From an uncultured bacterium (GTDB lineage: Bacteria; Pseudomonadota; Gammaproteobacteria; Burkholderiales; Burkholderiaceae_C), in contig CAIYQZ010000044.1 in the NCBI GenBank assembly GCA_903928495.1, forward strand, positions 1-64,000: 64,000 nt of DNA. The letters run 5' to 3'. Both the position numbers and the translations under genes were made by a program. Positions within the stretch are counted from its first letter, which is position 1, and the number at the start of each line of letters is the position of its first letter. The notes under the pieces are model-generated. The model worked only from the letters and a program-made list of their open reading frames with translations. It ran no database searches and had not been told where the DNA came from. Shown here one piece after another: positions 1 to 6,478 of this stretch.

Positions 1-222
1 AAACCAGCACAGGCAAGCGCTGGTGGCCTGAAAGGCATCAAACACGAGGCCAAACCTGTGACAGCACCAGCAGCGGCAACAGCGGCCAAGCCAGCGGCGC
101 CTGCAGCCAAACGGGTGGGCACACCGCCAGCGCCTGCTGCGACCAAAGCACCGGCAGCGGCCTCGGCCAGCAGGGTGGTCAAGGCCCCGGCATCAGACGA
201 CGGTGACTGGGAAAGCTTCTGA
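1..222 (+). CDS. Methyl-accepting chemotaxis protein, C-terminal tail (5' end outside window)
   Basis: Frame 1 is open from the window edge to TGA at 220-222 and encodes the last 73 residues of a protein. The segment is a low-complexity Ala/Pro/Lys linker ending in DWESF. That ending is the same kind of CheR/CheB docking pentapeptide (NWETF-like) that closes the next gene, which ends NWESF. The linker composition also matches the next gene. This is therefore read as the end of a tandem paralogous chemoreceptor; its sensor and signalling domains lie outside the window, so the family assignment is by similarity to the neighbour. A copy of the dispersed repeat overlaps its first 45 bases. Confidence 0.8.
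   Translation, partial: KPAQASAGGLKGIKHEAKPVTAPAAATAAKPAAPAAKRVGTPPAPAATKAPAAASASRVVKAPASDDGDWESF
3..45 (-). repeat. Dispersed ~65-bp repeat, diverged copy inside a chemoreceptor tail
   Basis: The stretch contains CAAGCGCTGGTGGCCTGAAA, which aligns with the inverse orientation of the core seen at 24881-24946 and more closely with the copy at 2544-2610. It is in frame within the Ala/Pro-rich linker. The left boundary is cut by the window edge. Confidence 0.45.
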
Positions 223-398
223 TCGCACTGACATCTTCCAAGCACCAGAACGTTCGCTGCTGTTGGCTTGGTCGACGCTGATTTGCCCCAGTTAGAACAG
301 GGTGAGACGGAATTTTTGGTCCGAACTCAACCGGTCTCAGCAGAGGTTAATGGGTCGGCTGCACCGGTTACGGGCAAGTAAACAACTACGTTCTCAAT

Positions 399-2714
399 AT
401 GCAAACAGCACACGCTCAGTCCTCCGCTCCACAGGCAGTTCAATTCAAACCAGGCTTGGGGCTGGCCACCAAGCTCATCCTCGTGGTGGCGGTTGCCTGT
501 TCGCTGATTTTTGTCGGTCTGGGCGTTTTTTCAGTCACGTTCCACCAGCGCGAGCGCGACATGCAGTTGGCGGCGCTGAACCAGCGCACACAAAGCCTGG
601 CGCAGTCGTTGCAGCAGGTGGATGAATCGGGCCGACGTGCCGCACAGCAGTCGTTCGGCGTGTTGCTGGACCGCCTGCCCATGAGCCTGTTCCAGGTGGT
701 TGAGCTGGATGGCAAGCGCCACTTGCAACACGCCGGGTATCCGTTGGCCGACAACTTCGAGGCTGTCGATGCCTTCTCCAGCCTCACCGGGGGTGTGGCC
801 ACGGTGTTCCAGCGCGAAGGCGATGATTTCCGCCGCATCACCACCAGCCTCAAAAAAGAAGACGGCAGCCGCGCCATCAACACCCTGCTCGACCGCAATC
901 ACCCTGCATACCGCCTCGTGTTGGAGGGCAAAGGCTATGTGGGCCGTGCGGTGCTGTTCGGCAAAACCTACATGACCCAATACGAACCCGTCCTGGTTGA
1001 CGGAAAGCTGGAGGGCATCCTGTTCATCGGACAAGACATGGGCCAGCAGCTGGACATGATGAACAAATCTTTCGAGCTTGCCGGCGGGACCACACTCACC
1101 ACCCTCGCGGTTGACCTGCGCAGCGGTCAAACCTATGGCCGCACACCCGGCAAGCTGCCCGACGGCGACCCATTGCTGCAAGCCCTGCGTGACGCAGTGA
1201 AGGCAGGCCAGGGCCACGGTACGGTCTCCGATCTGTCGCTGCCACAGGGTCTGGCGGGCACCGGGCCAACCAACATCGCATGGTCTCACTTTGCCCCGTG
1301 GGGCTGGGCCATTGTTCAGGCACAGCGCGACAGCGACACCACCGCCAGCGCCCTCTCCGAGCTCATCCTGTTGTGGAGCATCATTGCCGGTGGGGCATTG
1401 GCGGCGGCGGCGGGTGTGTTCGTGGCCATCCGCCGCTTGGTGCTGGTGCCGTTGCGCACCGTGCTGGCCGATGTCGAACTGCTGCGCGGCAACAATTATT
1501 CCCAGCCCTTGGTCCCTCGCAGCCGTGACGAATTGGGGCAGTTCATTGCTGCACTTGAACAGGTGCGTCGCCAACTCAGCGCCAACATGCGTCAGATGGA
1601 GCAGTCTGCGCGTGACATCGATGCGGTGGCCTCTGAAGTGGCCAAAGGCAACATGGAACTGGGTGGCCGCACCGAAAGTGCAGCAGGCAGCCTGCAACAG
1701 ACCACCACCAGCCTGGGGCAGCTCACGACCACCGTGCGTCAGAGTGCCGATGCCGCCGCCCAGGCCAATCAGTTGGCCACCAGCGCGGCCGCCGTCGCGG
1801 CGCGGGGTGGCGAGGTGGTGCACAAGGTCGTGGCCACGATGGACGACATCAACCAAAGCAGCCGCAAGATCGCCGACATCATCGGGGTCATCGACTCCAT
1901 CGCCTTCCAGACCAACATCCTGGCCTTGAACGCCGCCGTCGAAGCCGCCCGCGCAGGCGAAGCAGGTCGGGGCTTTGCCGTGGTGGCATCTGAAGTGCGC
2001 AGCCTCGCAGGGCGAAGCGCCCAGGCCGCCAAAGAAATCAAAGACCTCATCAACGCCAGCGTAGACAAAGTGCAAAGCGGCACACAGCAAGTGCAAGACG
2101 CAGGCAACACCATGACCGAAATCGTGGCCAGCGTGCAGCGTGTGACAGACGTGATTGGCGAAATCACGGCCACGGCCCGCGAGCAAAACGAGGGCATCGG
2201 ACAGGTGAATGCAGCGGTGGGCCAGCTCGACCGGATGACCCAGCAGAATGCGTCCATGGTGGAAGCCGTGGCAGCGGCAGCAGACAGCTTGACCCACCAG
2301 ACCATGCGCTTGCAGCAGGCGTTGGCCAACTACCGCACGGGCAATGACGGTGTGCCCGACAGCGCCATTGAACGGCGCGACCTGACCCAGCTTGGCGTCT
2401 CCCGGCCCGCAGCAGCTTCGCGGGCACCTGCTCTGAAGGCACCTGCCCCGTCAGCCTTTGCCGCCAAGCCTGCCGCGAAGGCATTGCCGTCGCCCACACG
2501 GCACGCCGATGCCACTGCAGCCCGGATTGGGGTGACTGCTGGCTCATTAAAAACAACAGCTAAACATCAAGCACCAGCAAGCGCTGGAGCCTCGAAAGAC
2601 GCTAAAAAAACGGCAGGACAACCCGTGCCGCCGCAACGCGCCGGCGCACGTCCTGCAGCACCGCCAGTGGCCAAGGCCCCCCCAGCGCTGGACAGCAACT
2701 GGGAGAGCTTTTGA
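399..2714 (+). CDS. Methyl-accepting chemotaxis protein (Cache-HAMP-MCP signal)
   Basis: A transmembrane chemoreceptor of 771 residues. The first membrane helix is at about residues 22-46, followed by a periplasmic Cache-type sensor to about 315, a second helix at 318-345 (rich in Ala and Gly), a HAMP segment, and a cytoplasmic methyl-accepting domain. The highly conserved hairpin tip (DSIAFQTNILALNAAVEAAR) starts near residue 499. The C-terminus is an Ala/Pro linker ending in NWESF, a pentapeptide expected to dock CheR and CheB. No cytoplasmic che genes are in the window and the ligand cannot be read from sequence. The ATG at 399 has no clear Shine-Dalgarno sequence. The stop codon abuts the convergent stop of the next gene with no gap. 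A dispersed repeat copy lies in the C-terminal linker. Confidence 0.93.
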   Translation: MQTAHAQSSAPQAVQFKPGLGLATKLILVVAVACSLIFVGLGVFSVTFHQRERDMQLAALNQRTQSLAQSLQQVDESGRRAAQQSFGVLLDRLPMSLFQVVELDGKRHLQHAGYPLADNFEAVDAFSSLTGGVATVFQREGDDFRRITTSLKKEDGSRAINTLLDRNHPAYRLVLEGKGYVGRAVLFGKTYMTQYEPVLVDGKLEGILFIGQDMGQQLDMMNKSFELAGGTTLTTLAVDLRSGQTYGRTPGKLPDGDPLLQALRDAVKAGQGHGTVSDLSLPQGLAGTGPTNIAWSHFAPWGWAIVQAQRDSDTTASALSELILLWSIIAGGALAAAAGVFVAIRRLVLVPLRTVLADVELLRGNNYSQPLVPRSRDELGQFIAALEQVRRQLSANMRQMEQSARDIDAVASEVAKGNMELGGRTESAAGSLQQTTTSLGQLTTTVRQSADAAAQANQLATSAAAVAARGGEVVHKVVATMDDINQSSRKIADIIGVIDSIAFQTNILALNAAVEAARAGEAGRGFAVVASEVRSLAGRSAQAAKEIKDLINASVDKVQSGTQQVQDAGNTMTEIVASVQRVTDVIGEITATAREQNEGIGQVNAAVGQLDRMTQQNASMVEAVAAAADSLTHQTMRLQQALANYRTGNDGVPDSAIERRDLTQLGVSRPAAASRAPALKAPAPSAFAAKPAAKALPSPTRHADATAARIGVTAGSLKTTAKHQAPASAGASKDAKKTAGQPVPPQRAGARPAAPPVAKAPPALDSNWESF
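2544..2610 (-). repeat. Dispersed ~65-bp repeat, in-frame copy in the chemoreceptor linker
   Basis: The stretch includes AGCAAGCGCTGGAGCCTCGA and flanking A-rich ends. It aligns, inverted, with the core at 24881-24946 (AGCTA, CAAGCGCT, GAGGC, then an A run). It lies in the disordered linker between the signalling domain and NWESF, where extra residues should be tolerated. It is AT-richer than the surrounding coding sequence. Confidence 0.6.
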
Positions 2715-5393
2715 TCACAGTGGGTGCGTCACCAGCCTGAAGTCAGGGTCTTCGGTGAAGGCCTTGATGGTGTAGCCTAGGCTCTTCATCAGGCGCAACA
2801 TGCCGGGGTTGTTCACCAGCACCAGGCCTTCGATTTCGGTCAGACCTTTCTCGCGCGCCACTTCCATGATGCTGAGCATCAACCGTGAGCCCAGCCCTTT
2901 TCCGCCGAAGTCATCGGCCACCACCAGGGCAAATTCGCAGCTGGTGGCATCCACATTGGTCACGTAGCGCGACACACCCACGATGCGTTCGGTGGTCACA
3001 AACTCGCCGTCCGCGCCTGCTTCCCGTGTCTGGTGCACGGCCACCAGGGCCATTTCGCGGTCGTAGTCAATCAGCGTGAAGCGCGACAACATGCCCGGCG
3101 GCAGCTCGGTGAGCGACGACACGAAGCGGAAGTAACGGCTCTCGGGCGACAGGCTCTTGACCAGGGCCTGCAGCATCTGTGCGTCGTCCGGGCGGATGGG
3201 GCGAATGGTGTATTGCCCGCCACCGCGCAGCGGCCACACCTGTTCGTGGTGCGCCGGGTACGGCAGGATGGCCAGGTGGCTGTAGTCGCGCGCCGAGCCG
3301 GGGGCCTGGTCGATGACGATGCGCGCATCCACGGCGACCGCCCCGTTTTCGTCCACGATGATGGGGTTAATGTCCATCTCGCGCAGCTGCGGCAGTTCGC
3401 ACACCATTTCCGAGACGCGAAGCAGCACCTGCTCCAGTGCCTGCACGTTCACTGCGCTGGCACCACGCCATTCACCCAGGGTTTCGGCCACGCGGGCGCG
3501 GTCGATCAGGCGGTGGGCCAGAAACTGATTCAGCGGTGGCAGTTCCATGGCGCGGTCGTTGATCAGCTCGATCATGGTGCCACCCGCGCCGAAGGTGATG
3601 ACCGGCCCGAACGGGTCATCGGTCACCAGGCCGATGCACAGCTCCCGCCCCCGCTTGGTTTGCGCCATGCGTTGCACGGTGATGCCGTTGATGCGTGCAT
3701 CGGGGCGCAGGCGCTTGACGCCCTGCACCATGTCGTTGAACGTGTCGCGCACGGCCACGGCGTTCATGAGGCCCAGGGCCACGCCGTTGACGTCAGACTT
3801 GTGGCTGATGTCGGGCGAGTCGATCTTCAGTGCCACGGGGTAGCCCAGTTGCGTGGCAATCATCATGGCCTCGGTCGCCGTCCGGGCGAGCAGCGTCTGG
3901 GTCACAGGGATGTGGAAGGCCGACAGCAAGGCCTTGGACTCCATCTCGGTCAGCACCTTGCGCCGCTCGGCCAGCACACCCTCGATCAGCAGGCGCGCAC
4001 CTTCCACGTCCGGTTGCGCCAGTGCCGACAGGGGCGGCGGCGTTTGCTGCAGCATTTGCTGGTTTTCATAGAACGAAGCGATGTTGCCGAAGGCGCCCAC
4101 GGCCGCCTCAGGGGTGCGGAAATTCGGAATGTTGGCGGCCGACAAAGCCTCCCGTGCGGGGCCCACCGAGGCATCTCCCATCCAGCAGGCCAGCAGCGGC
4201 TTGCGAAGTTGCGTTTTCAGCCCGGCCACAGCCTGTGCAACGGCATTCGCATCGGCCCCTGTTTTGGGTGAATAGATGGCCAGCAGGCCATCCACGGCCG
4301 GGTCTTTGGCGGCAGCTTGCAGCGCAGCGGTGTAGGCCTCGGGGGCGGCATCTTCGGCCAGGTCGATCAACCCGGTCAGGGTGGCCAGCGGCGACAGCAG
4401 CGGTTGCAGTGCCTGTGCCACATCGGGGGACAGGCGGGCCAGAGTCAGGCCGAGTTCGTTGGTCCAGTCAGCGGCCAGCACGCCTGGGCCGCCCCCGTTG
4501 GTGACGATGGCCAGGCGTTTGCCCACCGGCCTGTAACGCGAGGCGAGGCACTTGGCCGCAGAAAACAGCTCTACGAACGACTTCACCCGCACGGCACCGG
4601 CCCGGCGCAATGCGGCATCAAACACGTCGTCGCTGCCCACAATGGTGCCGCTGTGCGTCTGCGCGGCAGCATTGCCTGCGTTTTTGCGTCCCGACTTCAG
4701 TACCACCACGGGTTTGGCATTGGCGGCAGCGCGCAGGGCGCTCATGAAACGGCGCGCATTGGAGATGCCCTCCATGCACACGACAATGCTTTGTGTCTGC
4801 GCATCGGCGGCCAGAAAGTCAAGCACGTCAGCGATGTCAACCACAGTATTGGGTCCCAGCGACACGACGGCAGAAAACCCGACGCTGTTGCAACTGGCCC
4901 AGTCCAGGATGGAAGAGGTCAAAGCCCCCGACTGGCTGACCAGTGCCAGTGAGCCTTTCGCCGCCAGTGGCCCGGCCAGGCTGGCGTTGAGCCCTGCATG
5001 CGGGCGCTGAAAGCCCAGGCAGTTGGGGCCCAGCAGGTGCAAACCGGAGCGCCGTGCAATGGTCTTGAGCTCGGCAGATTGGTCAGCCCCCATGCCGGCC
5101 GACACCACCAGGGCGGCTTTGCACTTCATGCGCCCCGCCACCTCCAGCGCCGCCGCCACCTCGGGGTGTGGCAGCGAGATGATGGCGAGGTCGGCCCGGG
5201 TGTCGGCCAGTTCGGCCAAGGTTCCGGTGGTTTGTGTGTCCAGGAACGTCAACTCGCCACTGAAGCGCTGGCTGGTCAGCGCCGCATGCAACGCCTGGGG
5301 CTGCGCCTCTGGGGCGTTGCCTTCGGTGGGGCTGTCGGCAAACACCAGCACGGAAGCCGGAAAGAACAGGGGGGTGAGGTAGTGCTTGTCCAT
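2715..5393 (-). CDS. Pat/PatZ-type protein acetyltransferase (NDP-forming acyl-CoA synthetase domains + GNAT)
   Basis: A protein of 892 residues with the architecture of Pat (YfiQ/PatZ) lysine acetyltransferases. It has a CoA-binding domain, succinyl-CoA-ligase-like domains (SQSGALTSS near 153, GPNCLGF near 122), an ATP-grasp domain, and a C-terminal GNAT domain (about 725-890, with the acetyl-CoA loop GGKGLGSRL). In Salmonella and E. coli such proteins acetylate Acs and other lysines in response to acetyl-CoA. The ligase region still has a His at 247 (QTHSGT), the position of the phospho-His in active NDP-forming acyl-CoA synthetases, so ligase activity cannot be excluded. It starts at ATG 5393, just below an 18-bp palindrome. 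A histone-deacetylase-like gene lies 61 bases upstream on the same strand. Confidence 0.9.
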   Translation of the reverse strand: MDKHYLTPLFFPASVLVFADSPTEGNAPEAQPQALHAALTSQRFSGELTFLDTQTTGTLAELADTRADLAIISLPHPEVAAALEVAGRMKCKAALVVSAGMGADQSAELKTIARRSGLHLLGPNCLGFQRPHAGLNASLAGPLAAKGSLALVSQSGALTSSILDWASCNSVGFSAVVSLGPNTVVDIADVLDFLAADAQTQSIVVCMEGISNARRFMSALRAAANAKPVVVLKSGRKNAGNAAAQTHSGTIVGSDDVFDAALRRAGAVRVKSFVELFSAAKCLASRYRPVGKRLAIVTNGGGPGVLAADWTNELGLTLARLSPDVAQALQPLLSPLATLTGLIDLAEDAAPEAYTAALQAAAKDPAVDGLLAIYSPKTGADANAVAQAVAGLKTQLRKPLLACWMGDASVGPAREALSAANIPNFRTPEAAVGAFGNIASFYENQQMLQQTPPPLSALAQPDVEGARLLIEGVLAERRKVLTEMESKALLSAFHIPVTQTLLARTATEAMMIATQLGYPVALKIDSPDISHKSDVNGVALGLMNAVAVRDTFNDMVQGVKRLRPDARINGITVQRMAQTKRGRELCIGLVTDDPFGPVITFGAGGTMIELINDRAMELPPLNQFLAHRLIDRARVAETLGEWRGASAVNVQALEQVLLRVSEMVCELPQLREMDINPIIVDENGAVAVDARIVIDQAPGSARDYSHLAILPYPAHHEQVWPLRGGGQYTIRPIRPDDAQMLQALVKSLSPESRYFRFVSSLTELPPGMLSRFTLIDYDREMALVAVHQTREAGADGEFVTTERIVGVSRYVTNVDATSCEFALVVADDFGGKGLGSRLMLSIMEVAREKGLTEIEGLVLVNNPGMLRLMKSLGYTIKAFTEDPDFRLVTHPL

Positions 5394-5400
5394 GGTGTTT

Positions 5401-5418
5401 ATAAGGGTTAACCCTTAT
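5401..5418. promoter_or_regulatory. Perfect 18-bp palindrome just upstream of the Pat-type gene
   Basis: ATAAGGGTTAACCCTTAT reads identically on both strands. It is centred about 16 bases upstream of the ATG at 5393, between that gene and the HDAC-like gene. The size and symmetry suit an operator for a dimeric repressor. It overlaps the ribosome-binding region, so an RNA hairpin affecting translation is also possible. It lacks a T tract and is a poor terminator candidate. The regulator is not identified. Confidence 0.45.
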
Positions 5419-5454
5419 TCTGGCAGGTTTGTGGAGCCTTTGGGGTGGCGGGGC

Positions 5455-6381
5455 TCAATCTGCGCCGATCAGCACCTTCACGTGTGCCGCCACACTGCGG
5501 GCCAGCGGGCTCATGACATAGCCACCTTCCAGGCAGGAGACCACTCGCCCTTTGGCATGTGAGTTGGCCACCTCCATCAGTTGTTTGGTGACCCACGCGT
5601 AGTCGGCCTCTACCAGCCCCAGGTTGCCCATATCGTCTTCCCGGTGTGCGTCGAAACCGGCTGAAATGAAAATCATCTGGGGTTTGAAGGCGTTCAGCGC
5701 CGGCAGCCAGTGCTGCGTGACGGCGTCACGGAACACGTCGCCGCCCGACCGGCTGGGCATTCCCACATTCACCATGTTGGGCCCCACGGCCTCTTCACCA
5801 TTGAATGGGTAGAGACCTTTTTCAAAAATGGAACACATCAGCACCCGCTCATCTCCCTGGAAGATGTCTTCGCTGCCATTGCCATGGTGCACGTCAAAGT
5901 CGATCAGGGCGACGCGCTCCAGTCCGTGCACGTCCAGCGCGTGCCGGATGCCCACGGCCACGTTGTTGAAGAAGCAAAAACCCATGGCTGCACCGCGCAC
6001 AGCGTGGTGGCCCGGTGGGCGCACGCTGCAAAACGCCGTGGGTACATCGCCCCGGATCACAAGATCAGTGGCATGTACGGCTGCCCCGGCCGCACGAAGC
6101 GCAGCCGTGACGGTGTGCGGGTTCATGTTGGTGTCAGGGTCCAGCGCAAAGTAACCTTCGGCGGGGGAGGCGGCCAGCAGCTCTTTCACATACAGCACAT
6201 CGTGGGCGCGGCCCAGTTGTTCCTCGGTCGCCAGCGGGGCGTCATGCGGCAGCATGTAGTCCAGCAAACCTTTGACTAGCAAATGGTCCTGGATCGCAGC
6301 CAGGCGCTCAGGGCATTCGGGATGGTGTGGTCCCATTTCATGCAAAGCGCAGTCGGTGTGGGTGATGAAGGCACTGAGCAC
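5455..6381 (-). CDS. Class II histone deacetylase-like amidohydrolase
   Basis: A zinc-dependent deacetylase-fold amidohydrolase of 308 residues. Visible signatures are RPPGHHA (catalytic His pair), DFDVHHGNG (two metal ligands), SAGFDAHRED (third metal ligand) and CLEGGY. Bacterial members include HDAH-type and acetylpolyamine amidohydrolases, so the substrate may be acetyl-lysine or an acetylated small amine. GTG at 6381 is chosen because AGGAG lies 6 bases upstream. The longer open frame upstream (to 7191) is antisense to the next gene and has no homology-like sequence. It is probably cotranscribed with the acetyltransferase gene downstream. Confidence 0.9.
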   Translation of the reverse strand: MLSAFITHTDCALHEMGPHHPECPERLAAIQDHLLVKGLLDYMLPHDAPLATEEQLGRAHDVLYVKELLAASPAEGYFALDPDTNMNPHTVTAALRAAGAAVHATDLVIRGDVPTAFCSVRPPGHHAVRGAAMGFCFFNNVAVGIRHALDVHGLERVALIDFDVHHGNGSEDIFQGDERVLMCSIFEKGLYPFNGEEAVGPNMVNVGMPSRSGGDVFRDAVTQHWLPALNAFKPQMIFISAGFDAHREDDMGNLGLVEADYAWVTKQLMEVANSHAKGRVVSCLEGGYVMSPLARSVAAHVKVLIGAD

Positions 6382-6478
6382 ATTGGTCTCCTGATGTTGT
6401 GTGATGACCTGACATTGTCGACCCGGCCATGCGCCGCCATCTTGATGTGACACAAACCGAGGGGGGTTTTGACTTAGC

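Noticed and set aside
302-625. Small frame of 107 codons before the chemoreceptor
   Set aside because: Overlaps the signal/helix region of the chemoreceptor in another frame; Arg/Ser-rich shadow.
531-2297. Open frame of 588 codons antisense to the chemoreceptor gene
   Set aside because: It is a mirror of a GC-rich gene, His/Gln/Gly-rich, with no recognisable domain. The plus-strand chemoreceptor explains the region.
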